A DNA stretch of 64,000 nucleotides from Pseudomonadota bacterium (GTDB lineage Bacteria > Desulfobacterota > Desulfobulbia > Desulfobulbales > JAGXFP01), in NCBI GenBank assembly GCA_018823285.1, contig JAHJIQ010000030.1:1-64000 (forward strand), given 5' to 3'. Positions 7,978 to 15,943 of the stretch are shown here, piece by piece. The position numbers and the translations under genes are program-made. Each line of letters opens with the position of its first letter. Position 1 is the first letter of the stretch. The notes below the pieces were generated by a model. The model saw only the letters and a program-made list of their open reading frames with translations. It was not told the DNA's origin and searched no databases.

Positions 7978-8802
7978 ATGGGGAAACTTATAAGGTGTTT
8001 GGACGGTAAGACCGGCTGCTGGTCACGTGTCAATCTGGAAAATGGGGACCCCATATGGATTAGTGTGGCTCAGGCCGGTGTAATCGTGAAAAAATCCAGG
8101 ATGGGCCTCATGGGAGCGAAGCTCTATAACGAGACTAACGTCTACAATGCTGCGAAAATGGCCCAAGCCCTTGACGCACAAATCAGCGAATATGTAACAC
8201 CCTCGGAAATGACAAATCCTGTGTTGCGTGCCTTCACACAAGTGGCTCTTGAATGCAAATCGGCTGCTCAGCTTTCAGTTCGCTTAAATAGGGCACTGGA
8301 GGATGAAGGAACCAGTGACTCGATATCGGAGGAGAACAGAAAGAAGGCAAAGATGCGAGAGCAAATCATTTCGGAATATGGAAATTACATCGAAAACCAT
8401 CCGCCAGTTGGAGAAATTCGAGACGTTTCGGAGCTGCCTTATTCAAAGGAACAGATTTTTGATGCAATCACTCTGGAGATAGTGCGGGAAAATAATGACC
8501 AGAGGGTAGAGGCCATGAAAGCTTGCGCTATTATGCTTGCTGATTTTCAAGAAAATGTTGGCCCAAAGCCACTGACAATACTGGGCATGAGCACTTCTGA
8601 AATGCTCGCCGGAGTCAATAGCAATGCCAGTGATCTGAAAGACCTAGCGGCAAAAATTACTGAGAACCCAGATAAAGAAAAATATGAGGCGTTGAGAAAA
8701 GTGGCTGACGAGGAGCTTATAAACATTCAGAGTAAGCTAATGGCAGCAGAGGAATTAAGAAGGCAGATGCCAGAGGCGAAAAAACGTCAGATTATAGGGT
8801 GA
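7978..8802 (+). CDS. Hypothetical protein (accessory island gene 1)
   Basis: This 274-residue protein is not recognised. The N-terminal 30 residues (GKLIRCLDGKTGCWSRVNLENGDPIWISVAQAGV) could form a small beta barrel; the rest is helical and charged, ending in a coiled-coil-like segment (LMAAEELRRQMPEAKKRQ). ATG 7978 is chosen because AGGAGA lies 5 bp upstream. It is followed by an attC-like palindrome at 8814-8880. Lower GC than the flanking core genes suggests horizontal acquisition. Confidence 0.6.
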   Translation: MGKLIRCLDGKTGCWSRVNLENGDPIWISVAQAGVIVKKSRMGLMGAKLYNETNVYNAAKMAQALDAQISEYVTPSEMTNPVLRAFTQVALECKSAAQLSVRLNRALEDEGTSDSISEENRKKAKMREQIISEYGNYIENHPPVGEIRDVSELPYSKEQIFDAITLEIVRENNDQRVEAMKACAIMLADFQENVGPKPLTILGMSTSEMLAGVNSNASDLKDLAAKITENPDKEKYEALRKVADEELINIQSKLMAAEELRRQMPEAKKRQIIG

Positions 8803-8813
8803 CTCAACCAGTC

Positions 8814-8880
8814 TCCTAACAACCGCATACTCGGACTGGCAATTCCGCTGCGCTTCATTACCAGCCGGTTATGCGTAACG
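8814..8880. repeat. attC-like imperfect palindrome 1
   Basis: CGCATA pairs with TATGCG, and inside it CGGACTGG pairs with CCAGCCG leaving one unpaired base, around a ~21-base loop. CTAACAA lies just outside on the left and GGTTATGCG on the right. This is the layout of an integron attC site (outer core boxes, inner boxes, bulged base). It sits directly between two unrelated single genes. Confidence 0.5.
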
Positions 8881-8922
8881 AACCGCGCGGTGAAAAATAA
8901 ATTCACAGGAAAGCATCGGCTA

Positions 8923-9774
8923 ATGCTCATTTACCTTGATTCGAGAGATCTTATAAATCTTTTTGAGAAATCTAATCCTTGTTCACCGAATGACTTTGAC
9001 AAGATACTTATAGGGGGTGGGCACAAGCTTGTTTATTCTTGGCTGAATATTGCTGAGATATCTGAGCCTTTACTGCACGCCAAGGCCAAAACTAACGTTA
9101 TGGCCTTGCTAAATAGGGTTGAAGAATCGCCACATACCTACATTCATTCTTCAAGAATTCCGCACCTTGAACTGACATCTGCTGTGAAAACCTATGCCAA
9201 AGGGGAGGAGTACGAAAAAGTAGATCCATACGTTCACCGTTTTGACTATACAGTGGAACTCAACGCCAGGCCTTCAACAAGGGATTATTTAAATTATCCA
9301 TTAGCTGAAATTGTTTGGGATCTGCATACGTTTGGTGCATTAGGAGGACTTGATCGTTTTGCAGAAAAACTAAAGCAAACATTTGCGGCAGACAGGGCAT
9401 TACAACCAAAGCCGAGTCTAAAAAAACACTTTCCGGTATTGGTAAAAAAAAACCTGAAATTGCATAATGTCACGGGGGCAAATGCTGAAATTAAAACCTT
9501 TGCCAATTGGATTTATTCAAATGCTGCAAGATGTCCGTCTCAAAGATTGGGGTATGAAGTATGGCATAAAATGATAAAAAATGTGCAGGATGAACCTACC
9601 CCATCAGACATGGAAGATTTTTGCCATTTAGAATGTTTGCCTTATGTCGATTTTATGACACTTGATAATAGAATGCGCGGTTATGTTTCCCAAGCATGCA
9701 AAGCGACACAAACAAACCATTTCGAGAAATTGAACAAAGATACAGCGGAAATTATCGGTAAGTTGCAGAAATAA
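8923..9774 (+). CDS. PIN-like putative nuclease (accessory island gene 2)
   Basis: This 283-residue protein begins MLIYLDSRDLINLFEK, the usual opening of PIN-domain nucleases with the first acidic residue in LDS. Near the C-terminus, LPYVDFMTLDNRMRGYV resembles the last PIN motif with paired Asp residues. PIN domains cleave RNA and often act as toxins, but no antitoxin gene is adjacent. The frame also opens at GTG 8890; ATG 8923 is preferred because it places the motif at the very start. Assignment is by motif only, and a longer middle region is unexplained. Confidence 0.5.
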   Translation: MLIYLDSRDLINLFEKSNPCSPNDFDKILIGGGHKLVYSWLNIAEISEPLLHAKAKTNVMALLNRVEESPHTYIHSSRIPHLELTSAVKTYAKGEEYEKVDPYVHRFDYTVELNARPSTRDYLNYPLAEIVWDLHTFGALGGLDRFAEKLKQTFAADRALQPKPSLKKHFPVLVKKNLKLHNVTGANAEIKTFANWIYSNAARCPSQRLGYEVWHKMIKNVQDEPTPSDMEDFCHLECLPYVDFMTLDNRMRGYVSQACKATQTNHFEKLNKDTAEIIGKLQK

Positions 9775-9802
9775 AATGAAAAGACTCACATATCAAGTCA
9801 AT

Positions 9803-9862
9803 TCAGGCGACGGGAAGGGGCGCGGGGGCGCTGACGTGGCAAGCATTTTGGCCCGCGCCTGA
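9803..9862. repeat. attC-like hairpin 2 with one bulged base
   Basis: TCAGGCGACGGG (9803-9814) pairs with CCCGCGCCTGA (9852-9862) except for one bulged A. It lies 31 bp before the next start codon, in the same position relative to genes as the palindrome at 8814. Confidence 0.45.
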
Positions 9863-9892
9863 TTTCTGCCGAAACGTATTGAGATAACAAGC

Positions 9893-10381
9893 ATGGAGAC
9901 ACAAAAGGAAGAAGAATATGTAAGCCTGAGGCTGGCAGATGGGGACATCGATAATGTAATTCGGCTACTCAAACTAGCCAAAACTGAAAACGATCCCACT
10001 CTGAAAACTTTGATTGTACGATATTGTATTATTGAATATGCCAAACCCTTTAAAATGAGTTGCGGGGTATTCCAGAAAAAGTTCAAAGCATTAGATGCAT
10101 CCGCCATTTTCCCGTCCGGAAGTCCTGACCATGAAACACTAATCACAGAAAGAGACCAGCGAATAGCCCACGGAGACATAACAGCTTACAAACCTAAGCT
10201 GCATTATTGGTCGGAGTTAGATATCTTTCCTATTGTGCAGAGGCCATCTCATTTGTGCGACAATATCGCCAATATCATTGTAAAGATAGAAGCTCTTTGC
10301 AGCATCGTTAAATGTTACTTGGCTGAACGAATGACAGTCATGGAAAATGAATTTCGGGAAGACATAAAGAATAACTCTTAA
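9893..10381 (+). CDS. HEPN-like hypothetical protein (accessory island gene 3)
   Basis: This 162-residue, mostly helical protein has RDQRIAHGD at about residues 88-96, which fits the Rx4-6H motif of HEPN ribonucleases and the RN.IAHG form seen in many of them. HEPN proteins often act in toxin or phage-defence systems. A nucleotidyltransferase partner is not next to it. Recognition rests on one motif and helical content. Confidence 0.5.
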   Translation: METQKEEEYVSLRLADGDIDNVIRLLKLAKTENDPTLKTLIVRYCIIEYAKPFKMSCGVFQKKFKALDASAIFPSGSPDHETLITERDQRIAHGDITAYKPKLHYWSELDIFPIVQRPSHLCDNIANIIVKIEALCSIVKCYLAERMTVMENEFREDIKNNS

Positions 10382-10428
10382 TATTCCTACCTATAGCAGG
10401 GTGGCGTTTCAATTACAGAATCTAAAAT

Positions 10429-11043
10429 ATGCTATACATATCTATTGCTATTGCCCTTTTTATCGCTGGATATATCGCCCTTGTTATTAAGGGAAATAGT
10501 CAATTTTATGCAGTTGGTATTATTAGGGCAGGAGAAGGAAAGGTTAATACTCAAATTATCCTCAAACAGGGCGACAAAACACCGTTGCTCGCAATGGCTT
10601 TGTGTTACCTGGCAAAGATAAGATGGCTCATAATCACTGAGCCTGTTTGGTCTGAAAAGACATTTTCAAATATATTAAACATTACGGTAAATAATTGGCC
10701 AGTAGTGCCAAATGTTGAAATGCTTTCATCAACAAAAAAGGATATTTCAGAATACAAAGTAACTGTATTTTACAGTGCAAGAAAAGGTTGGTACGTGGAT
10801 AATGTCATTCCTACGTGTGGCTATTATCCTGGAGATTTAGTGACAAATTATTATTTCATCCTGAAAAATATTCTGTCAGAGTTAAACGAAGATGAGAAAA
10901 TATTATTAGGAAGTATGTTGAGTAGATTTAGAGATGATATCCTGTCAGTTTCTGACATAGATAAATCTCATAGAGGTTTGCAACGGTTACTAAATAAAGC
11001 AAATCTTGTCTTGAAAAATCAAGTTATTGCAAATAACAGCTAG
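10429..11043 (+). CDS. Hypothetical membrane-anchored protein (accessory island gene 4)
   Basis: This 204-residue protein has one N-terminal transmembrane segment (about residues 2-20, LYISIAIALFIAGYIALVI) and a soluble remainder with no recognised motif. It starts 47 bp after the HEPN-like gene, with no palindrome between them, so these two may form one unit. It is followed by an attC-like site at 11046. Confidence 0.55.
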   Translation: MLYISIAIALFIAGYIALVIKGNSQFYAVGIIRAGEGKVNTQIILKQGDKTPLLAMALCYLAKIRWLIITEPVWSEKTFSNILNITVNNWPVVPNVEMLSSTKKDISEYKVTVFYSARKGWYVDNVIPTCGYYPGDLVTNYYFILKNILSELNEDEKILLGSMLSRFRDDILSVSDIDKSHRGLQRLLNKANLVLKNQVIANNS

Positions 11044-11045
11044 AC

Positions 11046-11102
11046 GTTTAACAAGACACTTCATCGGGTGCGACCTGCGGAACGGGGTTATCGGGCTTAA
11101 CA
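11046..11102. repeat. attC-like site 3
   Basis: GTTTAAC at 11046-11052 fits the RYYYAAC box, and the segment ends in CTTAAC. It shares CGGGTGCGACC (11065-11075) and a similar order of words with 13117-13175, which follows the last gene of the island. Confidence 0.4.
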
Positions 11103-11150
11103 AATGGGTGTTTTTATATAGGGAATGCTCAATTCTGACCCTCAATTTCT
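11091..11150 (+). repeat. Direct repeat, copy 1 (before GNAT gene)
   Basis: ACAAATGGGTGTTTTTATAT, then AGGGAATGCTCAATTC, matches 11655-11725 with a short gap. It lies upstream of the acetyltransferase gene. Confidence 0.6.
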
Positions 11151-11198
11151 CAATTATTTCTTCTACTCTACTATGGTTCTTAATATGGAATAAGCTTT

Positions 11199-11630
11199 AT
11201 GGACTTTAAATGGCATTTTGGCCAGACAAATATAAGTTGGAACGAGCTATCTGGGCTATATAAAATTGCTCCCCTTGGCATCAAATTGCTGAATGATCTT
11301 GAAGTTGTGTTCACCAATAGCAAGTTCAAATGCTTCGTCTATCATGATAATAGGCTTATTGGTGCTGGAAGAGCGTTAGCCGATGGAAAGGATTGTTCAT
11401 ATATCTGTGATATTGCAATCCACCCTGAGTATCAAGGTCTGGGGCTGGGTAAACAAATTGTACTAAATCTTGTTCGACTTTCTCAGGGGCATAAAAAAAT
11501 CATTCTCTATGCTAATCCTGGCAAAGAAGGCTTTTATGCTAAGCTTGGTTTCAAAAAGATGAATACAGCAATGGCCATATTTCAAAACGAATCTGACATG
11601 ATGGCAAACGGTACTCTTTCCGAACCATAA
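11199..11630 (+). CDS. GNAT family N-acetyltransferase (accessory island gene 5)
   Basis: This 143-residue protein has the GNAT acetyl-CoA site IHPEYQGLGLGKQIV (about residues 68-82) and the C-terminal GFYAKLGFKKM strand-helix unit. The substrate cannot be told. It is flanked by a pair of related direct repeats (11091 and 11655), so the gene looks like one movable unit. Codon use is AT-rich like its neighbours in the island. Confidence 0.85.
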   Translation: MDFKWHFGQTNISWNELSGLYKIAPLGIKLLNDLEVVFTNSKFKCFVYHDNRLIGAGRALADGKDCSYICDIAIHPEYQGLGLGKQIVLNLVRLSQGHKKIILYANPGKEGFYAKLGFKKMNTAMAIFQNESDMMANGTLSEP

Positions 11631-11654
11631 CAATTTTTTACACAGCAAAAGAAC

Positions 11655-11725
11655 GGGGGCTTGACAAATGGTGTTTGTATATAGGGAATGCCCATTTGTC
11701 AAACCTGATGCCCCTCAATTCCTTA
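11655..11725 (+). repeat. Direct repeat, copy 2 (after GNAT gene), containing an 11-bp palindrome
   Basis: TTGACAAATGG (11661-11671) and CCATTTGTCAA (11692-11702) are exact reverse complements around a 20-base loop. The flanks match the copy at 11091. TTGACA could also serve as a -35 box, but no good -10 is at the right distance. Confidence 0.6.
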
Positions 11726-11783
11726 TTGGCGGCACCGGTGATTTAAGCGTTCGTGCCGTAAATAATATAGCGACACATCTCTC

Positions 11784-12431
11784 ATGACTAAAAAGAAGAA
11801 AAAGCTCACCCCTGCTCAAAAGGCAGCAAAAAAGAAACGGCAAAACGAATATATGACCGTTTTCATGAATGGAAAGCAAAAAAGGGTCAAGCGACCTCAG
11901 ACAATAGATGGAATGGGTGTAGATGAATTCATAAAAAATAATGCTGACCCAATTTGGCTCCAGCAAAATGAATTGTGGGAATATATGGATAATGATGAAA
12001 TTTTGTGGAATGACGATACTCGATTGAATAAACAAGAATTGTTGGAGGAAATAGCAAAAGCATATTTGGACGCATTTGAAACTATTCTATTTGGGCCATT
12101 AACTGGTCAGAAAATAACTCCTAAAGATCTTTTCCATCTTGCGCCAACAATATGTTTAAAATTGAGAGGAATTAAACAAAATGAATTAAACCTGAAAAAG
12201 GCAACCGATGCGGCATTATCCAGTTATGTAGCAACTAGTGATATTGTTGGTGAATTGTTTGATATACCACAAATGGCATTTGCCTTCAGCTATGTCGCAA
12301 GTCTTTTAGGTCTTGATCTCCTTTCGGAGGATGAATGCACCAATATTCTCAATTACATTGAAGTCAATCTTGACCACTTAATTGATTTAACCAATAAAAA
12401 CAATAAGTTGAAATGGCGAAAAAGTCGGTAG
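11784..12431 (+). CDS. Hypothetical protein with basic N-terminus (accessory island gene 6)
   Basis: This 215-residue protein is not recognised. Residues 1-40 are very basic (KKKKKLTPAQKAAKKKRQ) and may bind nucleic acid; the rest is helical and acidic. No membrane segment is seen. It follows the GNAT unit and is AT-rich like the rest of the island. Confidence 0.6.
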   Translation: MTKKKKKLTPAQKAAKKKRQNEYMTVFMNGKQKRVKRPQTIDGMGVDEFIKNNADPIWLQQNELWEYMDNDEILWNDDTRLNKQELLEEIAKAYLDAFETILFGPLTGQKITPKDLFHLAPTICLKLRGIKQNELNLKKATDAALSSYVATSDIVGELFDIPQMAFAFSYVASLLGLDLLSEDECTNILNYIEVNLDHLIDLTNKNNKLKWRKSR

Positions 12432-12637
12432 GGCTGACCCGCAATTATATCCATCGGCGTGAACCGCTTTGCTCTCAGAGGCAAGGAAAAGGTGTGTAGT
12501 CAATGGTTGATGTATTGCATGGTTCACAACATCATTGAAAAATAAATTCAAAACAAAATTGTCGAGCGGGAAAAAAGCTCTCATGGGCAATAAGGTTAAC
12601 CCTTCCCAAGCGGCTTTTTCTACAGGCTCGTTAGATG
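12432..12637. other. Spacer ending in an integron-core-like GTTAGAT box
   Basis: No gene is seen. GTTAGAT at 12630-12636 fits the GTTRRRY cleavage box of attC sites exactly. It lies 13 bp before the next start codon, the usual distance in cassettes. GGTTAAC at 12592-12599 is a possible left box. Confidence 0.35.
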
Positions 12638-12649
12638 TCGGAGCTACCC

Positions 12650-13113
12650 ATGAAGACTTTAATAATTAAATGGCAAAGACTCGTTGATCATAATGACCAA
12701 ACATGCCCACGCTGTAACGAAACGGGTGAATCTGTAAAAACAGCATTTGAAAAATTAAAAAAAGCGTTATCTGCACTGAACATAGTTGTTGAGTTACAAG
12801 TAAAGAAACTCGATTTCCCGATATTTAACCAAGACCCGCTTCAGTCAAACCGTATTTGGATCGGAGATAAATTACTTGAGGAATGGATTGGGGGAACAAC
12901 AGGAAAAAGTAAATGTTGCGACACATGTGGTGATTCTTGTTGATGACAACCACAATAGAGCCACTCCGTGATCACCTAATGGAGCCACTTCGTGACAACG
13001 GTAATGATTCTGACTGCCGAACAATCTCAATCGGTGAAATCACATACGAGTCTATTCCTGAAAGTTTAATGATTAGGTCTGGGCTTTTAGCCGCAGCAGA
13101 GCTATTCAAGTAA
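12650..13113 (+). pseudogene. DUF2703 family gene broken by a 74-bp insertion
   Basis: The 5' part encodes MKTLIIKWQRLVDHNDQTCP, a CPRC pair, and NRIWIGDKLLEEW, then CCDTCGDS before a stop at 12941. The missing end of the domain (DCRTISIGEITYESIPESL...) follows from 13012 in another frame. Removing 12938-13011 rejoins the two in frame through ...CGDSDCRT. The family is small, Cys-rich and of unknown role, probably metal or thiol related. ATG 12650 has CGGAG 6 bp upstream. A truncated 97-residue product may still be made. Confidence 0.75.
12938..13011. repeat. 74-bp insertion with two 24-bp repeats
   Basis: GATTCT occurs at both ends (12932-12937 and 13006-13011), as expected of a target duplication or slippage event. 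Inside are two 24-bp units, GAGCCACTCCGTGA and GAGCCACTTCGTGA in their cores, starting at 12954 and 12978. It shifts the frame of the DUF2703 gene. Confidence 0.75.
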
Positions 13114-13116
13114 AAG

Positions 13117-13175
13117 TATCTAGCAAAACACTACTGCGGGTGCGACCCGGTGAACGTCGGCGGCGTTACCGGCAA
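13117..13175. repeat. attC-like site 4, after the broken DUF2703 gene
   Basis: It shares CGGGTGCGACC (13137-13147), GAACG and a similar overall order with the site at 11046. It marks the right end of the accessory island; core-like sequence resumes after it. Confidence 0.35.
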
Positions 13176-13509
13176 CTTCATTGGCCGGGTCCGCAGAGTT
13201 TCGCGTTACCCGGAACCAGACGGCATGGTCGCTCACCCTGCGCGGGAGCGTGGATAAAATCATGCCGCAGTCAGTTCCGTGCTTCAATTTTTTGTACCGC
13301 TATACGAAAACTCAGCCTGAAAGTCATTATTCCCTTTATTCCCTTGAAATATCCTGGCTGCCGGATCAAGTCCGGCATGACATTATCACCCCGGCATTCC
13401 GGGCTCGAAGTCTTCGCTGTCTGACCTGGAAGCGAACGGCCAAATAGCAGAGTTTTCTCAAGAGACACAATTTTTTTGTTTCCAGCCGGGTGAAGTGGTA
13501 TTTTCCGGT
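13176..13509. other. Non-coding junction with a REP-like palindrome
   Basis: No gene is recognised. GCCGGATCAAGTCCGGC at 13360-13376 is a short perfect palindrome around a 5-base loop, of the kind dispersed in many proteobacterial genomes. Short open frames here have no domain signal. Confidence 0.45.
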
Positions 13510-13524
13510 ATGTTCAATTCGTGG

Positions 13525-13908
13525 ATGAAAATTCTGGTGGTTGATGATTCGGCGATCATGCGCAAGATTGTCATCAGGTTCCTGAAGACTCTGGGCCTGC
13601 GCAACGTGGTGGAGGCGAAAGACGGCATTGAGGCTCTGGCGATCATCCGGCGTGGGGAGATAGAGCTGATTCTCTCCGACTGGAATATGCCCGGCATGTA
13701 TGGGATCGACCTTCTGCGGGCTGTCCGTGCGGAACACAAAACCTCCGCGATTCCATTTATCATGATTTCCGCGGAAGCGCAGAACCATCAGCTCGCGGAG
13801 GCTGTTGCCGCAGGGGTTACCTACTACATCATCAAACCCTTCACGCTTGAAGTGCTGCAGCGCGGACTCGCTCGGGCGTGCCTGAAGAAAAATTCAGGAG
13901 AACGGTGA
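13525..13908 (+). CDS. Single-domain response regulator (CheY-like)
   Basis: This protein of about 128 residues is a lone receiver domain. It begins MKILVVDDSAIMRKIV with the acidic pair, has the phosphoacceptor Asp in ILSDWNMPGM, the Ser in FIMISAE and the Lys in IIKPFTLE. No output domain follows, so it acts by protein contact, as CheY does. No kinase is adjacent. In-frame starts also exist at GTG 13495 and ATG 13510; 13525 is chosen to match the family start, and none has a strong ribosome site. It ends 7 bp before the TauE gene. Confidence 0.85.
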   Translation: MKILVVDDSAIMRKIVIRFLKTLGLRNVVEAKDGIEALAIIRRGEIELILSDWNMPGMYGIDLLRAVRAEHKTSAIPFIMISAEAQNHQLAEAVAAGVTYYIIKPFTLEVLQRGLARACLKKNSGER

Positions 13909-13915
13909 TCAGGTC

Positions 13916-14800
13916 ATGATGCGCTATACTTTCCCGGTTTCCGGGGTGACCACCTGGGTGGTGCTGCCGTTTGCGGTCGCATTTTTTCTCGCCTTTTTCG
14001 GGGCCATGGCCGGGGTTACCGGCGCCTTTCTCCTTCTTCCGTTTCAGTTGAGTGTCCTCGGCTATACTGCGGCCGGGGTTTCCGCCACCAACTTTGTCTA
14101 CAATGTGTTCGCCATTCCCGGCACTGTGACCCGCTACGGCCAGGAAGGAAGGATCAACTGGCCGCTGGCTCTGGCCATCACCGGCGGCAGTCTGCCGGGG
14201 ATTACCGTTGGATACTTTTTGCGGATCACTTATCTGACCGATCTCCGGTACTTCAAACCCTTCGCCGGACTGGTCCTGTTGTATCTCGCCTGGCTGGTCG
14301 GCAGAAGTGTGTTCGGCAAGGCGCGAAAGGATGATGGCCCCGCCCCTGAACGGACGGCCAGAATCTCCGGGATGAAATATGGCTTTACCCGGATGAGTTT
14401 TTCTTTTGCCGGGTGTGATTACGACTTCGATCCAAGGCCGATTTTTCTCGTTTCCCTGATCGTCGGGGTGGTCGGCGGGGCCTACGGCATAGGTGGCGGG
14501 GCGGTTCTTGCCCCTTTCTGCATTGCGGTCATGCGGCTGCCGGTGCACAGTGTGGCCGGGGCATCATTGCTCGGCACCCTGGTCTGTTCCGTGGTCGGAG
14601 TAGCCGTTTACAGCTTCGGAATCCCGGAAGCACGGCCCGATTTTCTGCTGGGCGCGCTCTTCGGGGTGGGCGGAATGGTCGGCGGCTATCTGGGGGCGAG
14701 ATGCCAGAAGCACATCCCGCAAAGACCGATCAAGATCGGCATTTTCATCATGCTTCTCTTCGCTTCGTTCCGCTATCTGCTGCCCCTTCTAAAGAACTGA
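13916..14800 (+). CDS. TauE/SafE family sulfite/anion exporter
   Basis: This 294-residue integral membrane protein has about eight hydrophobic segments and the TauE/SafE repeat pattern: FLAFFGAMAGVTGAFLLLPF near the N-terminus and VGVVGGAYGIGGGAVLAPF in the second half. The family moves sulfite, sulfonates or other small anions. The true substrate is not shown. It closely follows the CheY-like gene, so they may share a transcript. It ends 5 bp before the convergent cyclase gene. Confidence 0.88.
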   Translation: MMRYTFPVSGVTTWVVLPFAVAFFLAFFGAMAGVTGAFLLLPFQLSVLGYTAAGVSATNFVYNVFAIPGTVTRYGQEGRINWPLALAITGGSLPGITVGYFLRITYLTDLRYFKPFAGLVLLYLAWLVGRSVFGKARKDDGPAPERTARISGMKYGFTRMSFSFAGCDYDFDPRPIFLVSLIVGVVGGAYGIGGGAVLAPFCIAVMRLPVHSVAGASLLGTLVCSVVGVAVYSFGIPEARPDFLLGALFGVGGMVGGYLGARCQKHIPQRPIKIGIFIMLLFASFRYLLPLLKN

Positions 14801-14805
14801 CCGGG

Positions 14806-15789
14806 TCAGGTGTGGCTGTCGAGGCCCGCTTCTTTCTTGTCTCTCTTGTTTGAGTACATCAACTGGTCGGCCCTGCTGACCAGTTCTTCAATGGTGCACG
14901 GGGCGTCATGGTCGTAGCGGACGGTGCCGTAACTGAGGAGAATCTTGTATTTGCGGTCCTTTTTGTTGTTGGCCTTTCTGATGCCCTGCTCCAGCCGTTC
15001 GACGACCATCTTTTCACTTTTTTCACCCTTGCGGTTTGAGATCAGGACGATGAATTCATCGCCGCCGACCCTGCCGATCAGGTCGGCCTGCCGGAAGATG
15101 TTTTTCAGGAGGAGCGCCGTTTCAATGAGGGCGTCGTCGCCGATCGAGTGGCCCAGGGTGTCGTTGACCCACTTCATGTTGTCGAAGTCGGCAAAAAGGA
15201 GGAAGATTTCGTCCTCGTCCCGGCAGGCGGCTTTGAGCTGTTTGTCGCCGAGCGTCATGAAACCGCGGCGGTTGAAAAGGCCGGTCAGCTCATCGGTTAC
15301 CGAGAGGAGATGGAGCTGGCTCTCGTAGCGTTTTCGCTCGGTGATGTCCTGAAGAAAAACGGTAATTTCATTCCGGGTTCCGATCCGGTTTAAGGCCACC
15401 GCCAGTTCAACTTCCACTTCAAATTCATCCCGGTAGAGAATTGAGGATTCGATCCGCATGCCGAAGTTCCGTCCGCGCTCGCCGGAGACCACTCTGGAGA
15501 AAAGGTCCTTGTGCATTTTCCGGTAGCGGGCAGGCATGATCTTGAAGATGGGCTGGCCGATGATTTCATCTTTTTGCCAGCCGCATAGCAGTTCGGCCTG
15601 GCTGTTCCATTCGATGATTTTTCCCCGGTCGTTGACAACAATGATCGCATGGATTGCGGTTTCGAGAATGGCCTGGAGGCGGGTGTGGTCGTCACTGAGC
15701 AGACGGATATCGTTCTGCTGGTCGGCAATTTTATGCCCCAGTTCGGCTACCGCGACTTCCAGCTCTCCATAGGTGGGTTTCCTGTCCAT
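14806..15789 (-). CDS. PAS-GGDEF diguanylate cyclase
   Basis: This 327-residue soluble protein has a short N-terminal coiled coil, a PAS domain (about residues 35-160, ending FLQDITERKRYESQLH) and a GGDEF domain. The active-site motif GGDEF is intact, and RQAD five residues before it forms a complete inhibitory I-site, so it should make cyclic di-GMP with product feedback. No transmembrane segment is present, so it senses an internal signal. The frame runs to 15834, but ATG 15789 follows GGGGAGG and starts MDRKPTYGELE. Confidence 0.92.
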   Translation of the reverse strand: MDRKPTYGELEVAVAELGHKIADQQNDIRLLSDDHTRLQAILETAIHAIIVVNDRGKIIEWNSQAELLCGWQKDEIIGQPIFKIMPARYRKMHKDLFSRVVSGERGRNFGMRIESSILYRDEFEVEVELAVALNRIGTRNEITVFLQDITERKRYESQLHLLSVTDELTGLFNRRGFMTLGDKQLKAACRDEDEIFLLFADFDNMKWVNDTLGHSIGDDALIETALLLKNIFRQADLIGRVGGDEFIVLISNRKGEKSEKMVVERLEQGIRKANNKKDRKYKILLSYGTVRYDHDAPCTIEELVSRADQLMYSNKRDKKEAGLDSHT

Positions 15790-15943
15790 GCGCACCTCCC
15801 CCGAAGTACCGTATTTCAGGAATCCGACTAACATATAAGCTGAGCCTCAGCAGGTCAAGAAATTCCTCGGAATAATGTCCTGCGGTTCCAGACCTATAAT
15901 TTTATCACGGCCCGGTGGGGCGGAAGTGGCACGAAGAAGAGGC

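Noticed and set aside
12387..12590. Minus-strand frame between the island genes 6 and 7
   Set aside because: No domain or ribosome site, and it overlaps the end of a + strand gene.
13140..13468. Short overlapping open frames after the accessory island
   Set aside because: No recognisable domain, no ribosome site, and they cross attC-like and REP-like repeats.
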